Assembly: GCA_964386565.1 (NCBI GenBank)
Contig: CAYLRU010000006.1
Span: forward strand, 61,559-125,558
Direction: 5' to 3'
Origin: CAYLRU01 sp964386565
Lineage (GTDB): Bacteria; Desulfobacterota; Desulfobacteria; Desulfobacterales; UBA5616
Length of the DNA stretch: 64,000 nt
Made by a program: the position numbers and the translations under genes. The notes under the pieces are model-generated. The model did no database searches and was not told the origin of the DNA. It worked only from the letters and a program-made list of their open reading frames with translations. Of the stretch, positions 1 through 8,203 are shown piece after piece (the stretch's first letter is position 1; each line of letters opens with the position of its first letter).

Positions 1-1
1 C

Positions 2-1537
2 AACCGTGCGGCCATGGCCTTTGGCGGCATTCAGCCCGGCGATTACCGGAGAATGCTTCTTTACAACAAGGCCCGAATCTTCGCATTCGTCAATGCACTG
101 GGCGACGTTGGAACCGAGTGGGCCGCAGCCGCGGCCGGATGCGTCAACTGGGGTTTTCCCACATTGGCGGATACGGATATTCCCGAAATTCTGCCTACCG
201 GTATCTGTACGTATGAACACGTTGTGGCCAATGTGCCCCATGATGAAATCGTTCAGCGATCCGTGGAAGTCCGCGGTCTCAAGGTCCAGGTATCCTCTAT
301 TGATATCCCCTGCTCTTTCGGTCCGGCCTACGAGGGTGAACGCGTACGCGGCGCCGATCTGTACTGCCAGATGGGCGGCGGTAAGACCCAGTGCACCGAA
401 CTGGTGAAAATGGCGGAAATGAACGAAATCGAAGACGGGAAAGTAACAGTTGTGGGCAAGGATATCGGTGATCTGAAAGAAGGCGACACCCTGCCCCTGG
501 GTATTTTTGTCCAGGTGGCCGGCCGTGAAATGCAGACGGATTTCGAACCGATTCTCGAACGCCAGATCCACCATCTGGTGAACTACATCCAGGGCATCAT
601 GCATATCGGGCAGCGGGACATCTCATGGGTTCGCGTCAGCAAGCAGGCCGTGGAAAAAGGGTTCACCATTAAAGATATCGGCGTGGTTCTTCATGCCAAG
701 TTCCACCAGGATTTTTCCAATATTCTAGACAAGGTACAGGTGACCCTGTATACCAAAAAGGAAGATGTGGATAAACTTACGGACACAGCCCGGGCGGAGT
801 ACAAGATGAGAGACGAACGGGTGGATAAGATGACGGACGAAGAGGAAGAGATTTTTTACTCCTGCACCCTATGCCAGTCATTCGCACCGAACCATGTCTG
901 CACGGTAAGCCCCGAGCGAACCGGTTTGTGCGGTGCATATAACTGGATGGACTGCAAGGCTTCTTACGAAATCAACCCAACCGGCCCCAACCAGCCCATT
1001 GAAAAGGGTGAATGCCTGGATCCCAAACTGGGTCAGTGGAAAGGGGTTAACGAGTTTGTTGCCAAGGCCTCCCGTGGCGCTGTCACGCATTACAATTTTT
1101 ATTCTCTGGTTCATGACCCCATGACCACCTGCGGATGCTGCGAATGCATTGCCGCCATGCTGCCGTCATGCAACGGCATCATGACCGTTAACCGGGAATA
1201 TACGGGAGAAACTCCCTGTGGAATGAAGTTCACCACCTTGGCCGGTGTCATGGGCGGCGGTGCTTCCTCACCGGGATTTGTGGGACATTCAAAATACAAC
1301 ATCACCCAGAGGAAATTCATTGTCGGGGACGGCGGACTCCTCAGGATGGTATGGATGCCTAAAATGCTCAAGGAAGAGATCAAGGACCGGCTCATTGCCC
1401 GGGGCAAGGAGCTGGGCGTACCGGATTTTTATGACATGATCGCCGATGAAACCGTCGGAACAACGGAAGAAGAGATTCTGCCGTTTCTCCAGGAAAAAGG
1501 CCACCCGGCCCTTTCAATGGATTCGCTCATCGGATAG
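2..1537 (+). CDS. acsB: Acetyl-CoA synthase, CODH/ACS beta subunit (5' end outside window)
   Basis: This is the catalytic subunit that joins CO, a corrinoid-bound methyl group and CoA into acetyl-CoA in the Wood-Ljungdahl pathway. The frame is open from base 2 with no start codon, so about 200 N-terminal residues lie before the window (the family is about 730 residues). The A-cluster ligands are visible: a C-x2-C-x8-C-x9-C set encoded from base 863 binds the 4Fe-4S cubane, and a Cys-Gly-Cys encoded at 1130-1138 binds the distal nickel. It is followed by a large hairpin and then acsC, so it belongs to the acs operon. The internal ATG at base 14 is not the real start. The identification is secure. 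Confidence 0.97.
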   Translation, partial: NRAAMAFGGIQPGDYRRMLLYNKARIFAFVNALGDVGTEWAAAAAGCVNWGFPTLADTDIPEILPTGICTYEHVVANVPHDEIVQRSVEVRGLKVQVSSIDIPCSFGPAYEGERVRGADLYCQMGGGKTQCTELVKMAEMNEIEDGKVTVVGKDIGDLKEGDTLPLGIFVQVAGREMQTDFEPILERQIHHLVNYIQGIMHIGQRDISWVRVSKQAVEKGFTIKDIGVVLHAKFHQDFSNILDKVQVTLYTKKEDVDKLTDTARAEYKMRDERVDKMTDEEEEIFYSCTLCQSFAPNHVCTVSPERTGLCGAYNWMDCKASYEINPTGPNQPIEKGECLDPKLGQWKGVNEFVAKASRGAVTHYNFYSLVHDPMTTCGCCECIAAMLPSCNGIMTVNREYTGETPCGMKFTTLAGVMGGGASSPGFVGHSKYNITQRKFIVGDGGLLRMVWMPKMLKEEIKDRLIARGKELGVPDFYDMIADETVGTTEEEILPFLQEKGHPALSMDSLIG

Positions 1538-1546
1538 TCGATAAGT

Positions 1547-1591
1547 CCGTCGGGTTTAAACGGCATTAAAAAGGCCGTTTAAACCCGACGG
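1547..1591 (+). promoter_or_regulatory. Perfect 18-bp inverted repeat between acsB and acsC
   Basis: Arms at 1547-1564 and 1574-1591 are perfectly complementary around a 9-base loop. No T-run follows, so it does not look like a simple intrinsic terminator. An mRNA-stabilising or processing hairpin that sets the ratio of the two subunits is a plausible reading, but this is inference. Confidence 0.7.
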
Positions 1592-1640
1592 GGATCTATC
1601 AAACAGAATTATTTAATTTGGAAACGATAAGGAGACAAAA

Positions 1641-2981
1641 ATGGCATTAACCGGTATACAGATATTTAAACTCCTGCCGAAAACCAACTGCAAGGAATGC
1701 GGTGTTCCCACTTGCCTTGCATTTGCAATGAACCTCGCTTCCGGTAAAGCAGAACTGGACAGTTGTCCGTATGTATCCGACGAGGCCAGGGAGAAATTGG
1801 CAGAGGCGTCAGCCCCTCCCATTCGACCGGTTGTCATCGGGAAAGGGGTCCGCAAGGTCACCACAGGTGGCGAAACAGTACAATACAGGCATGAAAAAAC
1901 GTTTTATAACCCCACGCCGATCGCCGTGCTGGTGGGGTCCGATATTTCACAGGCCGACCTGGAAACAAAGCTGAAGGCTTATAATGCCCTGCAATACGAA
2001 CGGGTCGGACTCAACTTAAGACCTGAACTGATTGCATTAAAGGATGTCGGTGGCGACAAGGATGCCTTTGCCGCCGCTGCCAAGACCATCGCGGAGACAT
2101 CGGAGTTCAATCTTATTTTGATGACGGAAAGTGCCGATGTCATGAAAGCGGGAATTGCGGCTTGCGGTTTTAAAAGACCGCTGATGTATGCGGCCACGGA
2201 AAGCACCCTTGACGAATTCGGTGCTCTGGCCAAGGACAACGACCTTCCCCTTGCCGTAAAAGGGGATTCCGTGGAAGCCGTTGCCGGCATGACGACAAAG
2301 CTCATGGACATGGGACTAAAAGACCTTGTGATCGATTCCGGTGCAAGGGAACTGAAAGCGGCCCTGGACGATTCCATCGCCATCCGGCGTGCCGCGCTGA
2401 AGGATTTAAACCGGGCAGTGGGTTTCCCGACGATTACTTTCCCGTGTGAAATGGCCAGCAACCTGGATATGGAAACATTGATTGCCGCAACTTTTATCGC
2501 CAAGTACGGCGGAATCACGGTCCTTTCCGATTTTACGGGCGAGAGCATTTTTCCGCTTCTGCTTGAGCGGTTGAACATTTTCACCGATCCCCAGCGGCCC
2601 ATGACGGTGACCGAGGGAATTTACGAGGTCAACAATCCGGATGAAAATTCACCGGTGCTGGTGACCACCAACTTTGCCCTGACATATTTTATCGTTTCCG
2701 GTGAAGTTGAGGCCAGCAAGGTTCCGACTTGGCTGTTGATCAAAGATTCTGAGGGGTTGTCCGTATTAACGGCGTGGGCGGCCGGTAAATTTTCAGGTGA
2801 TGATGTGGGCATGTTCGTTAAGAAATGCGGTATTGCGGATAAAATCAAGCATCAGGAACTGGTGATCCCGGGTTATGCAGCCGCCATTGCCGGTGACGTC
2901 GAAGAAGAACTTCCCGGATGGACAATCACCGTCGGTCCCAGGGAAGCGGCCCATCTTCCGGCTTTTCTTAAATCCAAATAG
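1641..2981 (+). CDS. acsC: Corrinoid iron-sulfur protein large subunit (gamma, CdhE/AcsC)
   Basis: The large subunit of the corrinoid iron-sulfur protein carries the methyl group from methyl-H4folate to acetyl-CoA synthase. The N-terminus has the expected 4Fe-4S motif with cysteines at residues 17, 20, 25 and 42. The rest is a TIM barrel followed by the C-terminal B12-binding region. The length of 446 residues is normal for the family. A good ribosome-binding site (aaggagac) precedes the ATG. The small subunit gene (acsD) is not seen here, so it must lie upstream of acsB or elsewhere. Confidence 0.95.
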   Translation: MALTGIQIFKLLPKTNCKECGVPTCLAFAMNLASGKAELDSCPYVSDEAREKLAEASAPPIRPVVIGKGVRKVTTGGETVQYRHEKTFYNPTPIAVLVGSDISQADLETKLKAYNALQYERVGLNLRPELIALKDVGGDKDAFAAAAKTIAETSEFNLILMTESADVMKAGIAACGFKRPLMYAATESTLDEFGALAKDNDLPLAVKGDSVEAVAGMTTKLMDMGLKDLVIDSGARELKAALDDSIAIRRAALKDLNRAVGFPTITFPCEMASNLDMETLIAATFIAKYGGITVLSDFTGESIFPLLLERLNIFTDPQRPMTVTEGIYEVNNPDENSPVLVTTNFALTYFIVSGEVEASKVPTWLLIKDSEGLSVLTAWAAGKFSGDDVGMFVKKCGIADKIKHQELVIPGYAAAIAGDVEEELPGWTITVGPREAAHLPAFLKSK

Positions 2982-3005
2982 GCTGACGGGCGTCATTAAC
3001 CGATT

Positions 3006-3050
3006 CTTTCATTGCGGTGCTGAATATGGGGCACCGCAATGAAAGTGTTT
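3006..3050 (+). terminator. Hairpin with short T-rich tail after acsC
   Basis: Perfect 15-bp arms at 3006-3020 and 3031-3045 enclose a 10-base loop and are followed by tgttttattt. This could be a partial terminator or attenuator inside the acs operon, since acsE follows in the same direction about 210 bases later. Confidence 0.55.
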
Positions 3051-3153
3051 TATTTAAAGCAGCCTTGTTCCTGTGACTGCCCGGAAACCTGCCGGTTAAA
3101 TCCGATTCCGGGTAATAAAATGATTGCCATTTGGTAATGAAAGGATTAATAAA

Positions 3154-3249
3154 ATGAAGTCATGGGTCTCAAAGGCTGTTTATCCTTTTTATGGAAAAAC
3201 GAGGCCATCCGTAATCGGGTGGATGATGACCGGATATATTAAAGAATGA
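3154..3249 (+). CDS. Possible 31-residue small protein ahead of acsE
   Basis: A short frame starts at ATG 3154 with aaagga a few bases upstream and stops 10 bases before the acsE start. The product is basic and aromatic (it begins MKSWVSKAVYPFYGK). It resembles nothing I know. It could be a leader peptide, a small structural protein, or chance. It is reported because it lies in an otherwise unexplained 200-base gap and is placed for translational coupling to acsE. Confidence 0.35.
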   Translation: MKSWVSKAVYPFYGKTRPSVIGWMMTGYIKE

Positions 3250-3259
3250 GGGAGGTAAT

Positions 3260-4150
3260 ATGTTACTTATTGGTGAAAGTTTAAACGTCATTTCAAAAAA
3301 AATCGGAAGGGCTTTTAAAGAACGTGATCCAAAGCCCATCCAGGAAGAGGCTCTTTTCCAGAAGGAAAAAGGCATGGATTATATTGATATCAACCTGGGA
3401 CCGGCTAAAAAGGACGGCGTTGAACTCATGCCCTGGGTGGTTAAAACCGTTCAGGAAGTGGTTTCCGATATTCCCCTTGCCTTGGATACGTCCAATATCG
3501 AAGCGATTGACGCCGCACTGGAGGTGGCAAAACCCTGCGACAGGCCGCACATTATCAACTCCATCATGTGCCGCCCCGAGCGCTATGAAAAAATGATTCC
3601 CATTGCCGTTAAACACAATGCGGATTTCATCGCGCTGATGTGGGGTCCTGAAGGATTGCCGAGGGATGAAAACGAACGTGCCGCCCTTTGTGTCGAGTTG
3701 CTTTACGCCGCGAATGAAGCCGGTATCGAGAACGAAAGAATCTGGGTGGACGGTATTGTAACGCCGGTGAACATCCAGCAGCCCCAGGCCATCAGCCTGA
3801 TGGAATTCAACGGTATGATTCAGGATATTGCACCGGGCGCCAAGTCAACATGCGGCCTGTCCAATATTTCGAATGGTCCCCCCAGCCATTTACGGCCCAT
3901 ACTCAATCAGACTTACATGGTCATGCTTCAGAAATACGGCATGATGTCCGTGATTGCGGATCCTCTGGACGACCAGTTGATTTCCATTGCCAAGGGTGAG
4001 CGGCAGGACATCGTGGATCTGATTTACGGTGTCATGGACGGGAATGAGCCGGATATGGCCTCATTGTCGAAAGAGATGCAGGATTATGTCAAGACCACCA
4101 ACGTTATTTTGGGCAAGACCCTGTATTCCGATTCATGGCTTGAAATATAA
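3260..4150 (+). CDS. acsE: Methyltetrahydrofolate:corrinoid iron-sulfur protein methyltransferase
   Basis: This pterin-binding TIM-barrel enzyme moves the methyl group from methyl-H4folate to the cobalt of the corrinoid protein. Family features are the N-terminal LIGE start, the DINLGPA strand, LALDTSN, the GLSNIS motif that carries a pterin-contacting Asn, and the ending LGKTLYSDSW, which matches the acetogen enzyme's C-terminus. At 296 residues it is somewhat longer than the classical 262-residue enzyme. A gggaggt ribosome-binding site supports the ATG. The related CFeSP small subunit (AcsD) also has a TIM barrel, but the GLSNIS motif and C-terminus favour the methyltransferase. Confidence 0.88.
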   Translation: MLLIGESLNVISKKIGRAFKERDPKPIQEEALFQKEKGMDYIDINLGPAKKDGVELMPWVVKTVQEVVSDIPLALDTSNIEAIDAALEVAKPCDRPHIINSIMCRPERYEKMIPIAVKHNADFIALMWGPEGLPRDENERAALCVELLYAANEAGIENERIWVDGIVTPVNIQQPQAISLMEFNGMIQDIAPGAKSTCGLSNISNGPPSHLRPILNQTYMVMLQKYGMMSVIADPLDDQLISIAKGERQDIVDLIYGVMDGNEPDMASLSKEMQDYVKTTNVILGKTLYSDSWLEI

Positions 4151-4166
4151 GCATAGAGAAAATCAA

Positions 4167-4201
4167 AAAGCCCTTCCGCCTGTGTAGGGCTTTCTTTTTT
4201 T
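4167..4201 (+). terminator. Rho-independent terminator after acsE
   Basis: An 8-bp stem, aaagccct (4167-4174) paired with agggcttt (4186-4193), is followed directly by ctttttttt. This is a textbook intrinsic terminator and probably ends most acs transcripts before the DUF3786 gene. Confidence 0.85.
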
Positions 4202-4217
4202 GGGGATGGGGAAGCAC

Positions 4218-4841
4218 ATGGCGCGTGTCGACGATTATACTCATGCAAAGAAATTGGCGGTGGAAAGGCTGATGAGCGAATCGATTGACGACATCAGCCG
4301 GCGATCCGGTTTTGAAATAAAAGGCGACAATACAATATGTGTTCCCTTTCTGGACAAGTTGTATCATATCGTATTCCCGGAAATGAATTTTATAAACGCG
4401 TCTCCGGACGATACAGCCGACATACCCATCCAGGAACAGGTGTTGATTCTTCATTATATGCTGGGCCGGGAGACATCCGAGTCTTTGTCCCGCTGGGTGT
4501 CGTATCGGGAGATTCCCGGTGCGTCATTTTATTACAGTGCTTTTATAAAACGGGCCGTCGATCCCTTAAAAAAAGTCTTTGGGCAGAACATTTCAGGGTT
4601 TAAAAAAGCGGCCGGAATTTTAAACGGGAAAATCGTCGAACCGGGGGATGCTGCCTTTGAATTCCAGGTTTTTCCGCGAGTTCCGCTGCGACTGATCATC
4701 TGGGAGGGCGATGCGGAATTTCCAGCAGAGGCAAATATCCTGTTTGACGCCGCCATTGAAAAAATCCTCTCTCCGGAGGATATTGCATGGATGGCCGGCA
4801 TGGTGGTTTACCGGTTGATGGCATTGTCCAGATTCTTTTGA
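4218..4841 (+). CDS. DUF3786 domain protein
   Basis: The protein has about 207 residues, and its sequence pattern (IPIQEQVLILHYMLGRE, a central Y-x2-F region, LRLIIWEGDAEFPAEANILFD) fits the DUF3786 family. In anaerobes this family often lies near corrinoid iron-sulfur protein genes, and here it follows acsE. Its function is unknown; a role in corrinoid or CODH/ACS maturation is only suggested by context. I prefer ATG 4218, with gggga upstream, over the in-frame ATG at 4206, which abuts the terminator T-run. Its last 34 bases overlap the convergent rhodanese gene. Confidence 0.75.
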   Translation: MARVDDYTHAKKLAVERLMSESIDDISRRSGFEIKGDNTICVPFLDKLYHIVFPEMNFINASPDDTADIPIQEQVLILHYMLGRETSESLSRWVSYREIPGASFYYSAFIKRAVDPLKKVFGQNISGFKKAAGILNGKIVEPGDAAFEFQVFPRVPLRLIIWEGDAEFPAEANILFDAAIEKILSPEDIAWMAGMVVYRLMALSRFF

Positions 4842-5302
4842 ACCGGCATCTTATATTCCGTCCATTGGCTGAATCCGCCCGCAAAATAGAATACGTTTTC
4901 AAATCCGACAAAACACAGCTTTTCCGCCAGAGACCGGGCCTGGTGGCAGTCAATACCGCTGCAATACGTGATGATCTCTGTTTGCGGATCGATTTCGGCG
5001 ATAAAATCTTCAATTACATCGTCGAAAAAATGGTCCGGCAGGCTCACCGCACCGTGAATATGCCCTGAAAAATAGTCATCCGGTGACCTGGCATCAACAA
5101 ATACCACACCCTTTTCGTTAAACTTTTCAATGGCTTCATCAATATCTATCATTCGGACCGGGCTTTTGTCGTTTTGTAAGACCGCTGTATGGCGCTCAAC
5201 AAATAATTCTATGCCGTCGGGTCTCAAGGCATTCACCATCAGTGCAATGAACACCGCCGCCAAGATTATGAATATAGCCTCATAAATGGAATTTTTTATC
5301 AT
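4808..5302 (-). CDS. Membrane-anchored rhodanese-like protein
   Basis: The product has about 164 residues: one N-terminal membrane segment (roughly residues 5-25), then a single rhodanese domain with VVFVDARSPDDY and GHIHGAVSLP. The active-site loop reads CSGIDCHQARS, which is longer than the usual C-x4-R loop and matches a variant class with two cysteines. Sulfur transfer outside or at the membrane is a reasonable guess. The start at 5302 puts the membrane segment at the N-terminus; a longer reading to 5371 is possible. It overlaps the DUF3786 gene tail to tail. Confidence 0.75.
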   Translation of the reverse strand: MIKNSIYEAIFIILAAVFIALMVNALRPDGIELFVERHTAVLQNDKSPVRMIDIDEAIEKFNEKGVVFVDARSPDDYFSGHIHGAVSLPDHFFDDVIEDFIAEIDPQTEIITYCSGIDCHQARSLAEKLCFVGFENVFYFAGGFSQWTEYKMPVQKNLDNAINR

Positions 5303-5521
5303 GATATCGAGCTCATCCAGGACAAATTCGTATTGATAATATTTAATATCACCGCAGCGAGATTTACGCAAATCGATTCTGAAAAATCCATGATTGATGG
5401 TTTTGTAAAAAAGGTTTAAAATATCGGGTATGTCATCTTGAAACAGCCTCTGGACGATTACTCCTCAAGAAGAGAATGAACCCGGATAGTCGGGTTATTT
5501 CAACAGGTAAATAATAGTGGA

Positions 5522-6007
5522 ATGATGCTTTACACCGTTTTCATCATATTGGGCTTGATGCTGGCGGTTGCCGGTGTTCTCGCCTGTATTGTGCCGGTAT
5601 TGCCGGGTCCGCTGATGAGTTATTGCGCCCTGCTTGTTCTTTCATGGGCCCGTGCCTGGGAGCCTTTCAGCGCTTGCGTCCTGGTTTTTCTTGGATGTTT
5701 AACATTGATTTTCTCCGTAATGGACAATTTTATTCCCGCCGTCAGTGCCAAAAAGGCCGGTGCAACCAAACAGGGCATATGGGGATCGGTCATCGGAATG
5801 ATCGCCGGTATATTTATCATGCCGCCCTGGGGCATATTTTTCGGATCCTTTGCCGGTGCCGTTATCGGTGAAATGATCTTCGGCAAAAGGGGAAGGGATG
5901 CCGTAAAGATCGGGTGGGGCGTTTTGCTGGGCAATATGATGGGGATCGGTTTGAAGATTGCGTTCAGCCTGACCCTGCTTTTCTTATATGTGTTTTATAT
6001 GTTTTGA
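5522..6007 (+). CDS. DUF456 family membrane protein
   Basis: The product is 161 residues and almost entirely hydrophobic, with about four or five membrane segments. Glycine-rich segments, the early PVLPGPL motif and FFGSFAGAVIGE near residue 115 are typical of DUF456. Members are small inner-membrane proteins of unknown function. No ribosome-binding site stands out at ATG 5522; an in-frame second Met follows immediately. The next gene is convergent and ends 7 bases away. Confidence 0.75.
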   Translation: MMLYTVFIILGLMLAVAGVLACIVPVLPGPLMSYCALLVLSWARAWEPFSACVLVFLGCLTLIFSVMDNFIPAVSAKKAGATKQGIWGSVIGMIAGIFIMPPWGIFFGSFAGAVIGEMIFGKRGRDAVKIGWGVLLGNMMGIGLKIAFSLTLLFLYVFYMF

Positions 6008-6013
6008 TTCCCG

Positions 6014-6646
6014 TTATTTAATCGACCGGCAGGATAACATTTGAGACCGGGCATCCCATATCATTAAAAGGCCCCGGGTCAGGGCGCCGCACGTTACAAT
6101 GCAGGGAAGACGGCTGCCGAGATGGATCTGTTTTCCGGGTAAAAGATCAATGGAACGGATTTCAAGATCTTCTATCCATTTGATGGTGGGGGAGTGACTG
6201 TGACCGCGGAACAGAATTTGATAATCATTCATGGAACAGAACTTTTGAACTTCATTTTTTCCCATGACCTTTGTGATGCAGGAAATGCCAAGCTCCTTAA
6301 AAAATGGCAGGGAATGCGCAAAAATCGAGTCGCCTGCCGCCAGGATCGGGGGCAAATGACGCAGGAATGAAAGACTTCCTTCGGTAACCGGTGAATCCGC
6401 ATTTCCCGTCTGGTTGATTTCCAGTACATGGTCATTGTTTCCCTTGATCGCTATGACCCCGTGTTTTTTCAGGAGTCTTACACAGGCATCGCATGTCTGC
6501 GGCCGGAAAGAATCGCAGATGTCTCCTAAGTGAATAATTTTATCGCAATGGGCTTTTTTTAAAAAATCGATTGCTTTGGCAATCATTTCGGAATTTCCAT
6601 GGCTGTCCGCTATGATTCCCAGACAATTATATGGCAGTTGACTCAT
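6014..6646 (-). CDS. Calcineurin-like metallophosphoesterase
   Basis: This is a 210-residue YfcE/MJ0936-type phosphoesterase. The dimetal motifs appear in order: D-x-H (residues 14-16), GD (41-42), GNND (69-72), then the FAHS histidine and a C-terminal GHSH. Such enzymes cleave phosphodiesters; the physiological substrate cannot be read from the sequence. It is transcribed alone and is divergent from the cold-shock gene across a 490-base gap. Confidence 0.85.
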   Translation of the reverse strand: MSQLPYNCLGIIADSHGNSEMIAKAIDFLKKAHCDKIIHLGDICDSFRPQTCDACVRLLKKHGVIAIKGNNDHVLEINQTGNADSPVTEGSLSFLRHLPPILAAGDSIFAHSLPFFKELGISCITKVMGKNEVQKFCSMNDYQILFRGHSHSPTIKWIEDLEIRSIDLLPGKQIHLGSRLPCIVTCGALTRGLLMIWDARSQMLSCRSIK

Positions 6647-6897
6647 CTCTAAAGCTAAACACCCCCGAAAAGGATAAAAAGTTGGGTAGGCTTACCACAA
6701 AATTCGTGAAATGGCAAAAACATTGGATGGGCTTTTCCCGGGCACAACTGTTGAATTGCACGGGGCATATCCCAAAGAATGGTGGCAAGCTTCAAATTCT
6801 GACAAATATTGCAGAAAAAAACAAAAAATTTTTTCCCCCGCAAGTTAAAACAGACCGGTCCAGGTTATCTATATTTTTAAATTTATTGATTTTTTCC

Positions 6898-6925
6898 TTG
6901 CTATTTATTTTTTATTTGGTATAAA
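6898..6925 (+). promoter_or_regulatory. Candidate sigma-70 promoter for the cold-shock gene
   Basis: TTGCTA (6898-6903) and TATAAA (6920-6925) are separated by 16 bases in an AT-rich stretch. The expected start near 6932 gives a leader of about 205 bases before the cold-shock gene, similar to the long structured leaders of cspA-type genes. The rest of the 6647-7139 gap shows no convincing gene. Confidence 0.5.
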
Positions 6926-7139
6926 TATAAAATTCAAAAATCATGGGCCTGAACATTTCGTATATATCATTCATTAAATGAATTTATCATCCGAAAATTC
7001 GGACCCTGAAAACGCAGGTCGGGCGCTCACTTCCCAATAGATTTAAGGCCATTAAAAAATGGATATTTTGCAAGGGTCTTTCTTTAAGTAGCCGCCTGAA
7101 TTATGGGTAATTTTTAAAGGTTTTGAAAGGAGATGTGTT

Positions 7140-7340
7140 ATGGCATTAGGGATTGTCAAGTGGTTTAGTGATAAGAAAGGTTATGGCTTTATTGAACAAG
7201 AAGAGGGCGGCGATATTTTTGTCCACTATTCCGCTATCAATATGCCCGGATTCAGGACCCTTGCCGAGGGCGAGCGCGTGAAATTCGATGTTGAGGTGGG
7301 AGATAGAGGACCTGCAGCCAAAAATGTTGAAAAAGTTTAA
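7140..7340 (+). CDS. Cold-shock domain protein (CspA family)
   Basis: This is a 66-residue single-OB-fold nucleic-acid binding protein. RNP1 (KGYGFI) and RNP2 (DIFVHYSAI) are both intact, as is the GIVKWF start typical of Csp proteins. It likely acts as an RNA chaperone. A strong aaaggag site precedes the ATG, and an intrinsic terminator follows, so it is monocistronic. The family is certain; the exact paralogue cannot be named. Confidence 0.95.
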   Translation: MALGIVKWFSDKKGYGFIEQEEGGDIFVHYSAINMPGFRTLAEGERVKFDVEVGDRGPAAKNVEKV

Positions 7341-7361
7341 ATTTTTCCATTGTAGATTCAT

Positions 7362-7400
7362 GGCGTCTTATCCGGCAATCGGATAAGATGCCTTTTTTTT
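7362..7400 (+). terminator. Rho-independent terminator of the cold-shock gene
   Basis: A 13-bp stem (7362-7374 with 7380-7392, one G-U pair) and a 5-base loop are followed by eight T residues. Confidence 0.9.
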
Positions 7401-7476
7401 CTCAACACTTGTGGCACACATGGGGTTCGGAGTGCTTTTTCCGGTGGCGTTTCCTTGATCACCGGTCAATTCCGGT

Positions 7477-7505
7477 TTGCATCTTGCGGTGTATTCGGGT
7501 ATAAT
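7477..7505 (+). promoter_or_regulatory. Sigma-70-like promoter for the small gene at 7579
   Basis: TTGCAT (7477-7482), a 17-base spacer and a perfect TATAAT (7500-7505) lie about 75 bases before the next start codon. Confidence 0.65.
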
Positions 7506-7578
7506 ACCAATTAATCAAAAACGGCTTCAAAACCGCTTCTAAAAAACACGGTCAAAAGATTTACCAGGAGGCAACCCC

Positions 7579-7863
7579 ATGAAAAAGGCTTGTGACGGGG
7601 CTGGACTGTGTCAAATCGCCGATGACGTTGCTGGTGTACTGCAGGGCGAAGAAAGCATAAGGGAAAAAACCGACAGCTACGGAAACACGTGGTCAAAAGT
7701 GTATTTCGGAAGCGGGGCTCATTTCAAAAACTGGCTTTCCCAGGTCCTGGAGATATTTGGTGAAGAAAATGTCGAGGTTGAACCTGTTGATTTCACGGGA
7801 TTGAAATGCTTTGAAGAATCGGAAGACAAGGCCTATCGGATATGGGTGAAAAAACAGCGATAG
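7579..7863 (+). CDS. Small conserved-looking protein of unknown function
   Basis: The product has 94 residues with two early cysteines (C-x5-C) and a later single Cys, an acidic C-terminal half and no membrane segment. A strong ccaggaggcaa ribosome-binding site and a good promoter upstream support a real gene. I do not recognise the family. It ends 8 bases before the stop of the convergent HNH gene. Confidence 0.65.
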   Translation: MKKACDGAGLCQIADDVAGVLQGEESIREKTDSYGNTWSKVYFGSGAHFKNWLSQVLEIFGEENVEVEPVDFTGLKCFEESEDKAYRIWVKKQR

Positions 7864-7870
7864 GTGTATG

Positions 7871-8203
7871 TTATTCTTTTAAAAATCCTTTCAGATAGTC
7901 CGACCATTCCATCGGGAGCAGATATTTCTTTTTGTTGTTGCATTCCTTGCAGCAGGGAACCGTATTGCCTTTGGTGGATTTCCCGCCGCGAATGATGGGG
8001 ACGATGTGGTCCATGGTAAGATCTTTCGGGGGAAACGAGCGCCCGCAGTAGTGGCATACCCCCTTTGCACAGCGTCTTTTCCACCATTGGGAGTGCCTCA
8101 GCTCTCTTGCTTTTCGACGTTCTTTTTTTATTTCCGCGTCATCCGTATAAGAAGAAAAGGGTGCCATGGGTTTAACCGTTTTGAATATGTTCCGTATCTT
8201 CAC
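7871..8203 (-). CDS. HNH endonuclease family protein
   Basis: This is a 110-residue HNH protein with paired zinc-type cysteines (CHYC near the middle, CCKEC after it), the core DHIVPI motif and the closing N residue of the HNH fold (GNTVPCC). Such proteins cut or nick DNA; no partner is evident. The frame begins with GTG 8203, whose last bases overlap the stop of the ATP-grasp gene (GTGA), so translation is coupled. An internal ATG at 8167 is a possible alternative start. It is the last gene of the leftward era cluster. Confidence 0.82.
   Translation of the reverse strand: MKIRNIFKTVKPMAPFSSYTDDAEIKKERRKARELRHSQWWKRRCAKGVCHYCGRSFPPKDLTMDHIVPIIRGGKSTKGNTVPCCKECNNKKKYLLPMEWSDYLKGFLKE

Noticed and set aside
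3260..4150. Corrinoid protein small subunit AcsD
   Set aside because: The GLSNIS pterin motif and C-terminal LGKTLYSDSW match the methyltransferase, not the small subunit.
6631..6924. 97-residue frame upstream of the cold-shock gene
   Set aside because: No ribosome-binding site, begins inside the opposite gene, A/T-rich low-complexity end, and no recognisable family.
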